Source: Halobacillus salinus
Lineage (GTDB): Bacteria > Bacillota > Bacilli > Bacillales > Halobacillaceae
Length of the DNA stretch: 64,000 nt
Direction of reading: 5' to 3'
Assembly (NCBI RefSeq): GCF_004684905.1
Contig: NZ_SRJC01000001.1
Location: 1,302,001-1,366,000 of the forward strand
Of this stretch, positions 8,992 to 20,244 are shown in pieces (within the stretch, counting starts at the first letter, position 1; each line of letters opens with the position of its first letter). The notes beneath the pieces are model-generated. The model searched no databases, was not told the DNA's origin, and was given only the letters and a program-made list of their open reading frames with translations. A program made the translations under genes and the position numbers.

Positions 8992-9306
8992 TCACCCCCG
9001 AATAGATTCATCGAGCAGCGATTGCAACTTTTTCGCAAATCCTTGGTCAAGAACTGCGATCGCGACTCTTCCTTCCTTTCCGATGGCTTGTGATAACTTA
9101 TCCCGTTCATCCACCGTATAGCAAGGTATATGATAAAAGCTACACTTATCTGTGAGCTTTTTCTTAGTTTGTTTTCCCGTATCTTCTGCAATCAGGACGA
9201 TTTTGGCTTTTTTTCTCTGAATATCCCGGACAATCGCCTCTTCTCCGAGCGTGCATTTACCCGCACGCACTGCGAGTCCAAGAAGATTTAAATAACCGCC
9301 ACTCAT
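8992..9306 (-). CDS. ylxQ: YlxQ, L7Ae-family RNA-binding protein
   Basis: A 104-residue L7Ae/L30e-fold protein. [15 protein letters not shown] and [18 protein letters not shown] carry the family pattern seen in kink-turn-binding proteins; the B. subtilis homologue binds kink-turn RNA. Its exact target is not settled. It overlaps ylxR by four bases (ATGA) and lies just ahead of infB, so it is part of a tightly coupled cluster. Confidence 0.92.
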   Translation of the reverse strand: MSGGYLNLLGLAVRAGKCTLGEEAIVRDIQRKKAKIVLIAEDTGKQTKKKLTDKCSFYHIPCYTVDERDKLSQAIGKEGRVAIAVLDQGFAKKLQSLLDESIRG

Positions 9307-9578
9307 GATTCGTCCTCGATGATTGCTTTTAACTGTTCATAGATTTCAGGGTCTACTTTCGTTTTTAGATGACGATTCAAGACTTCCTGTTTCTCCGCGC
9401 GCTCAATCACATCGAGATCTTTTGAGATGTAAGCACCACGGCCGTTCTTCTTACCAGTCTGGTCGACGAAAACCTCTCCCTCTTTGTTTCGAACGACACG
9501 GATCAATTGTTGCTTCGGATACATTTCTTGAGTAACCACACATTTACGTAGTGGTGTTTTTTGCTTGGAACGGGCCAT
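9303..9578 (-). CDS. rnpM: YlxR-family RNA-binding protein (RnpM)
   Basis: A 91-residue YlxR-family protein. The start [20 protein letters not shown] and the GRGAYIS motif match the family fold. The B. subtilis protein was recently described as an RNase P modulator and renamed RnpM; that role is transferred by homology. It sits between nusA and ylxQ, as in other Firmicutes. A Shine-Dalgarno (GGAGGGG) precedes the ATG. Confidence 0.92.
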   Translation of the reverse strand: MARSKQKTPLRKCVVTQEMYPKQQLIRVVRNKEGEVFVDQTGKKNGRGAYISKDLDVIERAEKQEVLNRHLKTKVDPEIYEQLKAIIEDES

Positions 9579-9590
9579 TGCTCCCCCTCC

Positions 9591-10697
9591 TTATTCTTCA
9601 GACCATTCGTCTTCAGTGTCGAGTTCGTCTTCCACTTCCGTACCTTCACCTAGAAGGCCTTCTTCACGGGCTTCCGTCTCACTCTTGATATCAATCTTCC
9701 AGCCTGTAAGCTTAGCAGCAAGACGAGCATTCTGCCCACGCTTCCCGATTGCTAGAGACAATTGGTAATCTGGTACGATGACCGTAGTCGCTTTTTCTTC
9801 CTCATCAACTAGGACTTCGACGACTTTGGATGGACTAAGGGCATTGGAAACATACTCAACAGGGTCTTCTGACCACTGTACGATGTCGATTTTTTCCCCT
9901 TTAAGCTCATTTACGATCGTTTGTACACGCTGGCCACGCTGGCCTACACACGAACCAACCGGATCAATCTCTTGGTTTTCTGCATAGACGGAAATCTTCG
10001 AACGATCTCCGGCTTCACGTGCAACAGAGATGACTTCTACTGTCCCGTCGTAAATTTCTGGTACTTCCATTTCGAAAAGACGCTTCAACAAGCCCGGATG
10101 TGTGCGGGACACATAAATATGAGGACCTTTGTTCGAGTTCTCGACCTTGGTCACAAATACCTTCAGACGATCGTGCACTTCGTATGTTTCAGTCGGCATC
10201 TGTTCGCCTTCTGGTAAACGTGCTTCAATTTTACCTAGATTCACATAGACGAAGCGTGGGTCTTTTCGTTGGATAATCCCCGTCATGACATCTTCTTCAC
10301 GATCCACATACTCCCCGTAAATGATGCCACGCTCTGCTTCACGTACACGCTGCGTTACCACTTGCTTAGCTGCTTGTGCTGCAATACGACCGAAGTCCAT
10401 CGGCGTCACTTCTACTTCGATTACGTCTTCGATTCCGTAATTCGGATCGATTTCTTTCGCCTCATCCAAAGAGATCTCTTCTTGTGGATCCATTACTTCG
10501 TCCACAATCTCTTTACGGGCAAAAACCTTCATAACGCCTTCGTCTTCATTAATGTCTACACGTACGTTCGTTGCGGAATTGAAATTCTTCTTATACGCTG
10601 AAATGAGCGCTGCTTCTAGCGCCTCGAGCAATAAGTCTTTGTCGATGCCCTTTTCCTTTTCTAGATAATTCATGGCATCAAATAATTCACTACTCAA
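9591..10697 (-). CDS. nusA: Transcription termination/antitermination factor NusA
   Basis: A 368-residue RNA polymerase-binding elongation factor that promotes pausing and intrinsic termination. Order: N-terminal polymerase-binding domain (about 1-125), S1 (about 135-200), two KH domains (about 200-345; [14 protein letters not shown] and [13 protein letters not shown] carry the GxxG loops), then a short acidic tail. It lacks the C-terminal repeats of E. coli NusA, as is normal for Firmicutes. The start is TTG: the frame then begins MSSELFDAM, like B. subtilis MSSELLDAL, with GGGGGAG upstream. Confidence 0.97.
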   Translation of the reverse strand: MSSELFDAMNYLEKEKGIDKDLLLEALEAALISAYKKNFNSATNVRVDINEDEGVMKVFARKEIVDEVMDPQEEISLDEAKEIDPNYGIEDVIEVEVTPMDFGRIAAQAAKQVVTQRVREAERGIIYGEYVDREEDVMTGIIQRKDPRFVYVNLGKIEARLPEGEQMPTETYEVHDRLKVFVTKVENSNKGPHIYVSRTHPGLLKRLFEMEVPEIYDGTVEVISVAREAGDRSKISVYAENQEIDPVGSCVGQRGQRVQTIVNELKGEKIDIVQWSEDPVEYVSNALSPSKVVEVLVDEEEKATTVIVPDYQLSLAIGKRGQNARLAAKLTGWKIDIKSETEAREEGLLGEGTEVEDELDTEDEWSEE

Positions 10698-10711
10698 CTG
10701 TTTTCTCCCCC

Positions 10712-11185
10712 TTAATTAAAGCTGACCGCCAAATTGGCTTTGGCAATTTTATTGAATGGTATTTCAAGTTTTTTCTTTCTTGTTTTGATTTTGATTTCTA
10801 CTACCGCAAGGTTATCTTCAAAAGAGACCAGTGTACCTTCAAACTCTTTCTCCCCATCAATCGGTTCATAAAGCTTCATGTACACATATTCCCCTACGTA
10901 CTTCTCAAAATCCTGTTCCGTTTTAAGTGGTCGCTCCGCTCCCGGAGATGCGACTTCTAGGAAGTATGCAATATCAATGGGATCTTTTTCGTCGAGCTTT
11001 TCACTAAGCTGCTCGGATACTTGTCCACATTCCTCAATATCGACGCCTCCTGGCTTGTCGATGAAAACGCGTAAGTACCAATTGGATCCTTCTTGTTCGA
11101 ACACGACATCAACGAGCTCCAATTTCATCTCATCTAGTATGGGTTGAACAAGTTCTTCTGTCACGGTTACAACATGATTGCTCAT
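10712..11185 (-). CDS. rimP: Ribosome maturation factor RimP
   Basis: About 157 residues, equal to YlxS/RimP, needed for 30S maturation. The N-terminal domain includes LVDVVFEQEGSNWYLRVFID and the junction ISPGAERPL-type motif reads VASPGAERPLKT; the C-terminal SH3-like domain ends the protein. An upstream in-frame ATG at 11218 exists, but ATG 11185 has AAGGAGGG five bases away and gives MSNHVVTVTEE, so it is preferred. It is the first gene of the rimP-nusA-ylxR-ylxQ-infB group. Confidence 0.95.
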   Translation of the reverse strand: MSNHVVTVTEELVQPILDEMKLELVDVVFEQEGSNWYLRVFIDKPGGVDIEECGQVSEQLSEKLDEKDPIDIAYFLEVASPGAERPLKTEQDFEKYVGEYVYMKLYEPIDGEKEFEGTLVSFEDNLAVVEIKIKTRKKKLEIPFNKIAKANLAVSFN

Positions 11186-11299
11186 GTAGTTCCCTCCTTT
11201 TGATAACCAATTCTCCATATATGTGTCTTATTATGGCTGTGTTTTGGCTGTTTCATTTTCATGTCCGCCTAGAAGGGGTTTGTTCTGCCATGCATGAGA

Positions 11300-11328
11300 A
11301 ACCGCTATGACTAATATCATAGCGGTTC
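11300..11328. repeat. Perfect inverted repeat upstream of rimP
   Basis: Eleven-base arms AACCGCTATGA and TCATAGCGGTT separated by six or seven bases. A poor T-tail on both sides makes it a weak terminator; it could instead be a protein-binding palindrome or an mRNA leader hairpin. Confidence 0.45.
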
Positions 11329-11385
11329 CGTGTCACGCAGGCATGATGCCTCTACAAAATCCATCGTTGGCAATAAATATGACGA

Positions 11386-11407
11386 AAGAGTGGGTTGCCC
11401 CACTCTT
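11386..11407 (-). terminator. Probable polC terminator
   Basis: Nine-bp stem AAGAGTGGG/CCCACTCTT with a four-base loop about 110 bases after the polC stop; the following minus-strand tail TTTCGTCATATTT is only moderately T-rich. Confidence 0.5.
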
Positions 11408-11517
11408 CCGGTCGTTTCTATCGCTCTTAACACCATAAAAAATATACCATACATGCTTGAATTATGCAAATCAACCAGGATTATTGAAGGTATAAGAGCT
11501 GCTTCAAGTCAGGTACT

Positions 11518-14500
11518 TTAAAACAACGACAGCTGGTTCTCATCCGGCATTCCTTCCAGACAGCCGAAATTATCAAGGTATTCAAGAACGGTCTTCGATA
11601 TCTTGCTTCGCTCACGGAGGTCCTGCTTAGAAAGGAATTCTCCCTCCTTGCGTGCGTTCACAATATTGATAGCAGCGTTCGTTCCAAGACCATCTACAGC
11701 GTTAAATGGCGGAATAAGTCCATTCCCTTCTACGATGAAGTCTGTGGCACTTGATTCATAGAGATCTACATTTTTGAAATGATAGCCGCGTTCACACATT
11801 TCCAAGGCTAATTCAAGGACAGTGACAAGGTTTTTCTCTTTTGGCGTGGCGTCAAATCCTTTTTGTTGAATCTCTTGAATTCTAGCGCGGATTGCATCTG
11901 ACCCTTTAACCATAGTCTCCAAATCAAAATCACCTGCACGAACTGTGAAGTAGGCTGCGTAAAAGTAGATAGGATAGTGCACTTTGAAGTAAGCGATCCT
12001 TACGGCCATGAGCACATAAGCAGCAGCGTGGGCTTTCGGGAACATGTACTTGATTTTCTTACAAGAATCAATATACCAATCCGGCACGCCGTGTTTCTTC
12101 ATTTCTTCTATCCATTCATCTTGGAGGCCTCGTCCTTTACGGACAAACTCCATTATTTTAAAGGCAAGTGAAGGCTCAAGTCCTTTGTGCATCAGGTAAA
12201 CCATGATATCGTCACGGCACCCGATTACTTCAGGAAGAGTACAAATACCGTCATTGATCAGTTGTTCCGCATTTCCAAGCCATACATCTGTCCCGTGTGA
12301 CAGACCAGATATAATGACAAGCTCGGCAAAAGTCTTCGGCTTCGTATCTTCGAGCATTTGACGAACAAATCTCGTTCCGAACTCTGGAACCCCTAGTGTT
12401 CCTGTTTTACACATGATTTGCTCTTCGGTGACTCCCAGTGCCTCAGGCCCGCTGAAAATCTTCATGACTTCCGGGTCGTCAACGGGGATCTCTTTCTGAT
12501 CGATTCCACTCAAATCTTGAAGCATGCGAATCACGGTCGGGTCATCGTGTCCGAGAATATCTAGCTTCAACAAGTTATCGTGAATGGAATGGAAATCGAA
12601 GTGTGTCGTTTTCCACTCTGACTTCTGATCATCAGCAGGGAATTGAATCGGAGAGAAATCAAAGATATCCATGTAATCAGGAACAACGATGATCCCTCCA
12701 GGGTGCTGGCCAGTGGTCCGTTTTACACCCTGACACCCTTGTACCAGCCGGTCCACTTCCGCATTCTTAAATTGGAGCTGATTGTCACCTGCATATCCCT
12801 TCACGTACCCATAAGCCGTCTTTTCAGCAATCGTACCAATTGTTCCGGCACGATACACATTATCTTCACCGAATAGTACTTTGGTGTAGTTGTGTGCCTG
12901 AGGTTGGTATTCACCTGAGAAGTTCAAATCGATATCAGGGACTTTATCCCCTTTGAACCCAAGGAAGGTCTCAAATGGAATATCCTGACCGTCTTTCTTC
13001 ATGGCAGTTGAACATTCGGGACAGTCTTTCTCAGGCAAGTCAAACCCACTACCTACCGACCCATCGGTGAAGAATTCATGATACTGGCAATCCGGACACA
13101 CGTAGTGAGGAGGTAATGGGTTCACTTCTGTTATGTCGGTCATCGTAGCGACAAAGGAGGACCCTACTGAACCACGGGAGCCTACAAGATACCCATCCTC
13201 AAGGGACTTCGTTACAAGCTTCTGAGAGATCAAGTAAATAACCGAGAACCCGTTATCGATGATACTCTTTAACTCTTTCTCAAGCCTTTCCTCAACGAGC
13301 TTCGGAATCGGCGCACCGTAAATACTTTCTGCTTTTCCATAGGACATTTGACGAATTTCATCATCTGCGCCTTCAATATTAGGAGTGTACAAATCATCTT
13401 TCACCGGATTGACCTCGCCGATTTGTCCGGCGACTTTATGGGTATTGGTGACGACGACTTCTTTTGCCTTGTCTTCCCCTAAAAAGCTCAACTCTTCGAT
13501 CATCTCATTTGTTGTTTTGAAATGGACTTTCGGAAGTGTTTGTCGAGCCAAAGGGTTACCGTTTTGAGACTTAATCAGAATTTGACGGTACTGGCCTTCA
13601 TGAGGCTCTACGTAATGAGTATTACCTGTCGCAACGACTGTTTTACCCATACGTTCTCCCATTGCAACAATCTTTTTCAAGATGTCATAGATTTGAGCCT
13701 CATTCTGAACAAGATCCTTCTCCAAAAGATGATAGTAGTTACCAGGGGGTTGGATTTCCAGATAATCATAGAAGTCAGCTACTTTCTCCGCTTCCTCTTC
13801 TGACTTCTGCATCATCGTTTCAAACACTTCCCCCTTGTCACACCCAGATCCGATCAGTATCCCTTCTCTATATTTCTGCAATCTGGACCGCGGGATACGA
13901 GGTACTCGATAGAAATAATTGAGGTGAGACTCAGACACTAACCTGTACAAGTTCTTTAAACCAGTATTGTTCTGAACTAATAAAATACAGTGGGATGGCC
14001 TTGAGCGTTGATAAGCTTTACCTTCTCCCATATAGTCATTCAAATTTTGGTGATTTGTTATGCCGCGTTCAAGCGCCTTTTTCAGAAGCTTCCACAATAG
14101 ATACCCGGTCGCCTCTGCATCATAAATAGCACGGTGGTGCTGGGTAAGTTCGATATCGAACTTCTTACAAAGCGTGTTCAGTCGGTGATTCTTCAATTCT
14201 GGTACGAGAAGCCTTGCTAGTTCAAGCGTATCTATGACTGGGTTTGTTGATTTACCAAGATCGATCCGCTGGAAGCCAGCATTCAAGAACCCCATGTCAA
14301 AGCTCGCATTGTGTGCGACCAGGATATCGTCTTTCATCCATTCATGGAAGTCACGTAAGACGTCCCCGATCTCCGGTGCATCTTTCACCATGTCATCTGT
14401 GATACCTGTTAGATCTATCGTCGTTTGTGACAATGGTTGGTGTGGATTAGCAAAGCGTTCAAACCGATCGATGATTTCACCGCCTTGAACTTTTACAGCT

Positions 14501-15810
14501 GCAAGCTCAATGATTTTATCGTAAACAGCAGATAAACCCGTTGTCTCGACGTCAAAGACAACATACGTGTCAGATTCCAGGTCACGGTCCTGCTCTTCAT
14601 ATGCAATCGGTACCCCGTCATCCACAAGATTAGCTTCCATCCCGTAAATAATGTTGACCCCATTCTTTTTACCTGCTCCGTGCGCATCTGGATAGGCTTG
14701 TACAACAGCGTGATCGGTGATTGCAATAGCTTCATGTCCCCAATCGCCTGCTTGTTTGACCAAACGGTCCGGTGATACAGGTGCATCCATCATACTCATT
14801 GTTGTATGAGCATGAAGTTCTATTCTCTTTTCTCCTTCAGGCGCATCGTCTTTGCGCACTAAAGGCTTCACTTCGTTGAGGTCATTCGCCATCATCGTAA
14901 GTTCATTCGTGAAGTTGTCTGTTTGAATTCCCCCACGAGCTTTGATCCACATCCCTTTACTGATGTGTTTGAATAACTCGGCATGATCGTCGCCTCGTGA
15001 GAACATTTTGATTGAAAAAGAATCCGTGTAATCCGTCACTTTCAGAAGCAACAGGTGACGACCTGAACGCAACTCTTTGACCTCTGTGTCAAAGATATAG
15101 CCCTGAACGGTCATGCGGCGTTCCTCTTCTTCAATGGTTTCCATCGGAACCGGGTCGTCCTGAATTTTATACCCGATTTCAAGTGGACCTTTCGGCTTCG
15201 AATCATCTTTATCTTTTGCCCGCTCTTCCTGATCCTTCACTGCTTGTTGGACAAGAAGTTTATCTTCTTTCTGACGCTCTTCATGGAATTTCTTAATTTG
15301 CTCTCTTTCCTCCTGCACTCTTGTCGAGAACATAAGGGACGGCAAACCGGACTTCGTGCAATAGGCTTGAAGCGGCGCTTCGATCTTCTTTTTGACGGCA
15401 TGGCTCTCAGCCAAATTCCTACAAGTTAACATAACCTTATTACCGTTCACTTCAGGAACCTGTTCCATTAGTAAATCCTTATAGCCAGGTGACAGGTCGG
15501 TCATCGTTTTGATAAAACTCTGCCAATACTCTACAACTTCCTCTGCTGTCAGTTCTTTATTTCTTGTCTCCATCGTCCAATCAACTTCCGCAATTGGCCG
15601 GAAAGTGGATATTAGTTTTGCAGTAAACAAATCATAGACTGACGGCGGTAATGGCCTGGGTAGATCAAAATGGAAATGCCACTGCTTTCTCTCCTTATGG
15701 ACAATCAGCTTCCTCAATGCACTCTCTTTAAAATGAGGCTCTATTAAATCATGAGGGAATTGGATCTGTTCCAGTAAGTAATGCATTTTTTCCTGATTGT
15801 TCACACTCAT
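11518..15810 (-). CDS. polC: DNA polymerase III alpha subunit, Gram-positive PolC type
   Basis: A 1430-residue replicative polymerase with built-in proofreading, the main leading-strand enzyme of low-GC Gram-positives. Order: N-terminal domain, OB fold (about 230-320), a PHP domain ([13 protein letters not shown] near 331) interrupted by the DEDDh exonuclease (FDVETTGLS near 418), a zinc-binding region (CPDCQYHEF, later CPEC), and the polymerase active site ([12 protein letters not shown] near 958). Length is normal (B. subtilis 1437). An AGAGGGG Shine-Dalgarno precedes the ATG. It follows proS as in B. subtilis. Confidence 0.98.
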   Translation of the reverse strand: MSVNNQEKMHYLLEQIQFPHDLIEPHFKESALRKLIVHKERKQWHFHFDLPRPLPPSVYDLFTAKLISTFRPIAEVDWTMETRNKELTAEEVVEYWQSFIKTMTDLSPGYKDLLMEQVPEVNGNKVMLTCRNLAESHAVKKKIEAPLQAYCTKSGLPSLMFSTRVQEEREQIKKFHEERQKEDKLLVQQAVKDQEERAKDKDDSKPKGPLEIGYKIQDDPVPMETIEEEERRMTVQGYIFDTEVKELRSGRHLLLLKVTDYTDSFSIKMFSRGDDHAELFKHISKGMWIKARGGIQTDNFTNELTMMANDLNEVKPLVRKDDAPEGEKRIELHAHTTMSMMDAPVSPDRLVKQAGDWGHEAIAITDHAVVQAYPDAHGAGKKNGVNIIYGMEANLVDDGVPIAYEEQDRDLESDTYVVFDVETTGLSAVYDKIIELAAVKVQGGEIIDRFERFANPHQPLSQTTIDLTGITDDMVKDAPEIGDVLRDFHEWMKDDILVAHNASFDMGFLNAGFQRIDLGKSTNPVIDTLELARLLVPELKNHRLNTLCKKFDIELTQHHRAIYDAEATGYLLWKLLKKALERGITNHQNLNDYMGEGKAYQRSRPSHCILLVQNNTGLKNLYRLVSESHLNYFYRVPRIPRSRLQKYREGILIGSGCDKGEVFETMMQKSEEEAEKVADFYDYLEIQPPGNYYHLLEKDLVQNEAQIYDILKKIVAMGERMGKTVVATGNTHYVEPHEGQYRQILIKSQNGNPLARQTLPKVHFKTTNEMIEELSFLGEDKAKEVVVTNTHKVAGQIGEVNPVKDDLYTPNIEGADDEIRQMSYGKAESIYGAPIPKLVEERLEKELKSIIDNGFSVIYLISQKLVTKSLEDGYLVGSRGSVGSSFVATMTDITEVNPLPPHYVCPDCQYHEFFTDGSVGSGFDLPEKDCPECSTAMKKDGQDIPFETFLGFKGDKVPDIDLNFSGEYQPQAHNYTKVLFGEDNVYRAGTIGTIAEKTAYGYVKGYAGDNQLQFKNAEVDRLVQGCQGVKRTTGQHPGGIIVVPDYMDIFDFSPIQFPADDQKSEWKTTHFDFHSIHDNLLKLDILGHDDPTVIRMLQDLSGIDQKEIPVDDPEVMKIFSGPEALGVTEEQIMCKTGTLGVPEFGTRFVRQMLEDTKPKTFAELVIISGLSHGTDVWLGNAEQLINDGICTLPEVIGCRDDIMVYLMHKGLEPSLAFKIMEFVRKGRGLQDEWIEEMKKHGVPDWYIDSCKKIKYMFPKAHAAAYVLMAVRIAYFKVHYPIYFYAAYFTVRAGDFDLETMVKGSDAIRARIQEIQQKGFDATPKEKNLVTVLELALEMCERGYHFKNVDLYESSATDFIVEGNGLIPPFNAVDGLGTNAAINIVNARKEGEFLSKQDLRERSKISKTVLEYLDNFGCLEGMPDENQLSLF

Positions 15811-15849
15811 GTGAGTTCCCCTCTTTCTACAAGTCTTCTCCGAACAAAC

Positions 15850-15888
15850 GGAAACGCCTCAGGGCTAGAAATATGCCTGGGCGTTTCC
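15850..15888 (-). terminator. Hairpin between proS and polC
   Basis: Stem GGAAACGCC/GGCGTTTCC with an inner stretch that can also partly pair, located just past the proS stop. The minus-strand tail is GTTTGTTC, so termination may be partial, which would let proS transcripts reach polC. Confidence 0.5.
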
Positions 15889-15895
15889 ACCGTTT

Positions 15896-17599
15896 TTATG
15901 CGCTGTACCAATTCTTAACGTATCCCACTATCTCATCATGGCTTAATTCATTTTGTTCACCGGTAGTACGCTCTTTCACTTCGACAATTCCTTCTGAAGC
16001 ACGTTTACCTACCGTCACACGTACAGGGATTCCGAATAAATCACTATCCGCAAATTTCACTCCCGCACGCTCTTTACGATCATCGTACAATACCTCGATA
16101 CCAGCCTCAAGAAGCGTGTCATACAGCTGATCTGCCAATTCCTTCTGATCCTCTTTCTTTGGATTCATGGAAAGTAGATGAACTTGATATGGTGCAACAT
16201 TGGCTGGCCATGTAATACCACGTTCGTCATGGTACTGTTCTACAATGGCAGCTAGCGTACGAGACACCCCTATACCATAAGACCCCATGATCATTGTGTT
16301 CGCTTTCCCTTGATCATTGAGGAAAGTTGCATTCATGCGTTCAGAATAAAACTCACCAAGCTTGAAGACGTGTCCCACTTCGATACCACGTGCGAACTTG
16401 ATAGTACCTTCGCCATCCGGTGATGGGTCTCCCTCTTTGATGAAGCGAAGATCAGCATATTCCTCTACCTCAAAGTCTTGTCCTGGTGTAACATTCGTAT
16501 AATGGTACCCTTCTTCGTTTGCTCCGCAAGAAACATTAACTAATGCATTTACCGCGTGATCGGCAACCACTCTTACCTCTTCTCCGACCGCCACAGGCCC
16601 AAGCGAACCGAATCCTGCACCGAGGAGTCTTTTCGTGTCTTCTTCAGAAGCGAGCTCAACTATATCCGCATCGAACAAGTTTTTCAGTTTTACATCATTC
16701 ACTTCGTGGTCGCCTCGGGTGACGACAAGGACAAATTCTTCATCCACTTGGAAGAGGATTGCTTTCAACCCTTGCTCGAGACCATGACCTAAGTAGTCAG
16801 CAACTTGCTGCATCGTCTTTTGACCTGGAGTCTCGATTTTCTCCATTGCTCTTGGTTCTTCAGCCGTTTTCTCATAAGTAGCGACAACAGGAGCCATTTC
16901 GATATTCGCTGCATAGCGTGACGTGTCTGAATAGGCAATGACGTCTTCGCCTACTTCTGAGAGCACCATGAACTCATGCGTGTCTTTACCACCCATCGCA
17001 CCCGAGTCTGCAATGACCGCGCGGAAGTTTAGCCCCAATCGGCGGAAGATATTCGAGTAGGCATCAAACATCTTCTGATACGTTTCATCTAAACTTTCAT
17101 ACGACTCATTGAAAGAGTATGCGTCTTTCATTAGAAATTCCCGACCGCGCAACAGTCCGAATCTAGGACGAGCTTCATCACGGAATTTATTCTGGATTTG
17201 GAAAACAGTTAATGGAAGCTGTTTATAACTTTTCACCTCATGGCGCACAAGGCTCGTAATGACTTCTTCGTGAGTCGCACCAAGTGCGAATTCACGATCA
17301 TTGCGGTCGTGTAGACGCATCAGTTCTGACCCGAATGTCGTCCAGCGTCCCGTTTCCTTCCACAGTTCAGATGGTTCTAATGCAGGCATCATCATTTCAT
17401 GAGCCCCTACCTTCTCCATTTCTTCCCGAACAATCGCTTCTACTTTCCGAAGTACACGTTGTCCGATAGGGAGGAAACTGTAAATACCTGCCGCGATCTG
17501 ACGTATGTACCCAGCACGCGTTAATAACTTATGGCTCTGTATTTCTGCGTCTGCTGGATCTTCTTTAAGAGTTGGAATAAGCATTTGACTTTGTTTCAT
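15896..17599 (-). CDS. proS: Prolyl-tRNA synthetase
   Basis: A 567-residue class II aminoacyl-tRNA synthetase of the bacterial type, charging tRNA-Pro. The N-terminal catalytic core includes [20 protein letters not shown] and the motif 2 region [17 protein letters not shown]. An editing (INS) domain lies about 225-405, motif 3 contains [13 protein letters not shown], and the anticodon-binding domain fills the last 100 residues. No T-box leader is visible upstream; the short leader lacks the conserved T-box sequence. The Shine-Dalgarno GAGGTG is eight bases before the ATG. Confidence 0.98.
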   Translation of the reverse strand: MKQSQMLIPTLKEDPADAEIQSHKLLTRAGYIRQIAAGIYSFLPIGQRVLRKVEAIVREEMEKVGAHEMMMPALEPSELWKETGRWTTFGSELMRLHDRNDREFALGATHEEVITSLVRHEVKSYKQLPLTVFQIQNKFRDEARPRFGLLRGREFLMKDAYSFNESYESLDETYQKMFDAYSNIFRRLGLNFRAVIADSGAMGGKDTHEFMVLSEVGEDVIAYSDTSRYAANIEMAPVVATYEKTAEEPRAMEKIETPGQKTMQQVADYLGHGLEQGLKAILFQVDEEFVLVVTRGDHEVNDVKLKNLFDADIVELASEEDTKRLLGAGFGSLGPVAVGEEVRVVADHAVNALVNVSCGANEEGYHYTNVTPGQDFEVEEYADLRFIKEGDPSPDGEGTIKFARGIEVGHVFKLGEFYSERMNATFLNDQGKANTMIMGSYGIGVSRTLAAIVEQYHDERGITWPANVAPYQVHLLSMNPKKEDQKELADQLYDTLLEAGIEVLYDDRKERAGVKFADSDLFGIPVRVTVGKRASEGIVEVKERTTGEQNELSHDEIVGYVKNWYSA

Positions 17600-17660
17600 T
17601 CGTCAGCACCTCATATCTTTTATAGTTCGTTCTGTAATAAGACCATTTCATCTAAGTTCT

Positions 17661-17689
17661 ATTATAATAAATTCGTTGTATAAGATAAA
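17661..17689 (-). promoter_or_regulatory. Possible sigma-A promoter of proS
   Basis: Perfect -10 TATAAT with a weak -35 TTTATC at 17-base spacing, about 60 bases before the proS start and downstream of the rseP terminator. Confidence 0.45.
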
Positions 17690-17749
17690 CAATTCACTTC
17701 TAGAAAAGTATGGAGGATGGTAATGATCCACCCTCCGTAAATAGAAACA

Positions 17750-17798
17750 ATAAAGCTGGAAGCCTCTAAAGAGCTGTTATCTCTATTCGGCTTCCAGC
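17750..17798 (-). terminator. Rho-independent terminator after rseP
   Basis: Perfect 10-bp stem GCTGGAAGCC/GGCTTCCAGC with a 24-base loop, then TTTATTGTTT on the minus strand; it begins a few bases after the rseP stop. Confidence 0.75.
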
Positions 17799-17806
17799 TC
17801 ATTTGA

Positions 17807-19075
17807 TTATAAGAATAAACGTTGAATATCGTTCCATGTTACGACCAGCATAAGCAGCATTAGCAGAGCAAACCCGATAAAGTGTACGATTCCTTCTTTT
17901 TGCGGATCGATCGGTTTACCCCGAACAGCCTCTAGCCCGACGAATATCAGGCGGCCTCCATCCAATGCTGGGAGCGGAAGTAAGTTAACTATTCCAAGGT
18001 TGATGCTAAGTATAGCCATCCACATCACGAAATTCGTCAATCCTGTCTGTACGACTTGGTCTGTTGCATCATAGATACCTACAGGACCAGACAACATATC
18101 CAGTGAGAACTGTCCCGTTACGAGCTTACCTAAGTTTGTCAGTATGAGAGCTGTCCAATCATAAGTCTGCGTAAAGCCGAAGGTCAGCTTTTTAGCAAAC
18201 GAATCTTCAAATGCCCTCTTCACACCGACTTGACCAATCGATTCGTCACGGTCTGTCGTAACTTCAGCAGGTGTAACTTCTACTTGTTCTGTACTTCCGT
18301 TACGGTTAACAGTCAGGAGCAACGACTCTTCTGGATGCTCACGAACAACTCTCGTAAAGCCTTCCCAAGTGCTGACAGACTCTCCGTCAATCGAAACAAT
18401 CTCATCTCCTGCCATCAGCCCAGCCTGATCCGCTGGGGAGTTGTCCTGGATTTCACCAAGCTTCGCTTCGTCGGAAGGTACCCCTTGTACAAAACCGAGG
18501 ATCATAAACAGGACGATCGCTAACACAAAGTTCATCATTGGACCAGCGAAGAGCTGCATAGCCCGTTGTGGCACGGTTTTAGAGGCAAACTGGCGATCGT
18601 AAGGTGCAATTTGAGTCTCTTTCTCATCCAAAACGAACATCGCTTTTGGATCGACTTCAAAGAACAGTTTTTCGTCTTCATCTACTTCATAGCCTTCAAT
18701 GACAAGACGATGATCGAGATCAGCACGCTCTACTTCAATGACTCTTGCGTTAGGGTGCTTCGATTTATTGTTGACGATGATACGGTTTACCTTGCCTTCG
18801 TCATTAAACTCAAGACCGATATGGTGACCAGCTTTGAGTTCAATAATCTCAGGATCTTCCCCAGCGACTCGTACATATCCACCGATAGGCAGGAGTCTGA
18901 TTGTGTACAATGTTTCGTTTTTTGTAAAAGCAAAGATTTTCGGACCAAAGCCAATTGCGAATTCCCGGGCAAGCATACCGGCGCGTTTGGCAAAAATGAG
19001 ATGCCCCCACTCATGAACAAACACCAAGAGGCCGAACATGAGTATAAATGCAATCACTGTAGTCAAATGAAGCAC
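17807..19075 (-). CDS. rseP: Site-2 intramembrane zinc protease RseP/RasP
   Basis: A 422-residue membrane metalloprotease. The zinc motif HEWGH lies in the first transmembrane segment (residues 21-25), a PDZ domain spans about 195-275, and the third metal ligand is in NLLPLPALDGG near 370, inside a late membrane segment; one further membrane segment ends the protein. In B. subtilis RasP cuts anti-sigma factor RsiW and cell-division protein FtsL within the membrane. It follows dxr closely, and a strong terminator follows it, so it ends the uppS-cdsA-dxr-rseP transcript. Confidence 0.96.
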   Translation of the reverse strand: MLHLTTVIAFILMFGLLVFVHEWGHLIFAKRAGMLAREFAIGFGPKIFAFTKNETLYTIRLLPIGGYVRVAGEDPEIIELKAGHHIGLEFNDEGKVNRIIVNNKSKHPNARVIEVERADLDHRLVIEGYEVDEDEKLFFEVDPKAMFVLDEKETQIAPYDRQFASKTVPQRAMQLFAGPMMNFVLAIVLFMILGFVQGVPSDEAKLGEIQDNSPADQAGLMAGDEIVSIDGESVSTWEGFTRVVREHPEESLLLTVNRNGSTEQVEVTPAEVTTDRDESIGQVGVKRAFEDSFAKKLTFGFTQTYDWTALILTNLGKLVTGQFSLDMLSGPVGIYDATDQVVQTGLTNFVMWMAILSINLGIVNLLPLPALDGGRLIFVGLEAVRGKPIDPQKEGIVHFIGFALLMLLMLVVTWNDIQRLFL

Positions 19076-19082
19076 CTTCCTT

Positions 19083-20225
19083 TTAATTTAAGTGGAAACG
19101 GACCTTATTCCTTGTTTCCTTATCAATAGAAAGTATGGTTGATAAGTCCGGGTTATGAATACGCTTGTGAGCTTCTAGTGCTCGCTCGATCTTTCTCTCG
19201 ATATCCAGGAAGGAAATCTTTCCCTCTAAGAATAATTGAACGGCTTCCTCATTGGCTGCATTCAAAACAGTCGTCATCGAACCCCCTTCACGTCCTGCCT
19301 CATAGGCCATTCGTAGACAAGGGAATCGGACCATGTCCATCTTTTCAAAATGTAGTGTTGCGATTTCTTCTAGGTCAAGCTGTTTCGTCATTTCAAGATC
19401 AAGCCTGTTCGGATACGTCAGTGCATATTGAATCGGCACTTTCATATCCGGTGTTCCCAGTTGAGCCATCACACTTCGGTCGACGAACTCCACCATAGAA
19501 TGAATGACACTCTCTCTATGAAGAATAACATGAATCTGATCATAAGGTACATCAAAAAGCCAGTGCGCTTCAATCACTTCAAGCCCTTTGTTCATCATAG
19601 AAGCAGAGTCGATGGTAATCTTTGCCCCCATGCTCCAGTTCGGGTGGTTCAGTGCATCTTCTACCGTGACGCCGACTAGTTCCTCCCTCGTCTGATCACG
19701 AAAGCTTCCGCCTGACGCGGTGATGATCAACTTATGAATATCCTGCTTGTTTTCCCCGTTCAATGACTGATAGATAGCTGAGTGTTCACTGTCAACCGGC
19801 AGAAGTTCTACTCCATGCCTTTTCGCTTCTGACATGACAAGATGTCCAGCTGTTACTAGCGTCTCTTTGTTCGCAATCGCTATCGTCTTTTTTGCTTCGA
19901 TTGCTTTCAACGTTGCAGGAAGTCCTATACTTCCCATCACAGCATTCACTACTACATCTACAGCATCGTCAACACTGATCTCAATTAAACCTTCTGTTCC
20001 CGTATAAATAGGCTGATCGATCAGTCTGGATAACGCATCTTTTGTCGCCTCGTCCTGAACCACGACCGTCTTCGGGTTAAACTCTTTAATGAGCGGTAAA
20101 GCTTTCTCGACGTTCCGACCGAAAGCCATCGAGTGAAGGTTAAATTCGTCAGGATGAAGCCGGATGACGTCAAGGGTTTGAACGCCAATAGACCCTGTAG
20201 CTCCTAATAAAGCAATTTGTTTCAT
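19083..20225 (-). CDS. dxr: 1-deoxy-D-xylulose-5-phosphate reductoisomerase
   Basis: A 380-residue NADPH enzyme that turns DXP into 2-C-methyl-D-erythritol 4-phosphate, the committed step of the MEP isoprenoid route. The NADPH fold begins at residue 4 with [17 protein letters not shown]. The metal- and substrate-binding core includes [21 protein letters not shown] and [11 protein letters not shown]. Its product line feeds UppS encoded two genes upstream. Length is normal. GAGAGGAG lies upstream of the ATG. Confidence 0.97.
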   Translation of the reverse strand: MKQIALLGATGSIGVQTLDVIRLHPDEFNLHSMAFGRNVEKALPLIKEFNPKTVVVQDEATKDALSRLIDQPIYTGTEGLIEISVDDAVDVVVNAVMGSIGLPATLKAIEAKKTIAIANKETLVTAGHLVMSEAKRHGVELLPVDSEHSAIYQSLNGENKQDIHKLIITASGGSFRDQTREELVGVTVEDALNHPNWSMGAKITIDSASMMNKGLEVIEAHWLFDVPYDQIHVILHRESVIHSMVEFVDRSVMAQLGTPDMKVPIQYALTYPNRLDLEMTKQLDLEEIATLHFEKMDMVRFPCLRMAYEAGREGGSMTTVLNAANEEAVQLFLEGKISFLDIERKIERALEAHKRIHNPDLSTILSIDKETRNKVRFHLN

Positions 20226-20244
20226 CGAAAACTAGCTCCTCTCA

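Larger units (their letters stand above)
11186..11517. other. Intergenic region polC-rimP with two hairpins
   Basis: This 332-base gap has no credible gene. On the minus strand after polC comes AAGAGTGGG/CCCACTCTT (11386-11407) followed by TTTC, then the perfect 11-bp inverted repeat AACCGCTATGA/TCATAGCGGTT (11300-11328) followed by TTTCTC. Both are probably terminators of polC with weak U-runs. A promoter for rimP is expected between about 11299 and 11200; only an isolated CATAAT there resembles a -10, without a good -35. Confidence 0.5.

Noticed and set aside
11330-11521. 63-codon plus-strand frame in the polC-rimP gap
   Set aside because: It spans both terminator-like hairpins, lacks a Shine-Dalgarno and has no family likeness.
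17600-17806. Possible T-box riboswitch before proS
   Set aside because: The leader is short and lacks the conserved T-box sequence and antiterminator; the nearby GGAGG/CCTCC hairpin lies upstream of the likely promoter.
18566-19129. 187-codon plus-strand open frame opposite rseP
   Set aside because: Mirrors rseP and the dxr junction; no ribosome site or recognisable domain.
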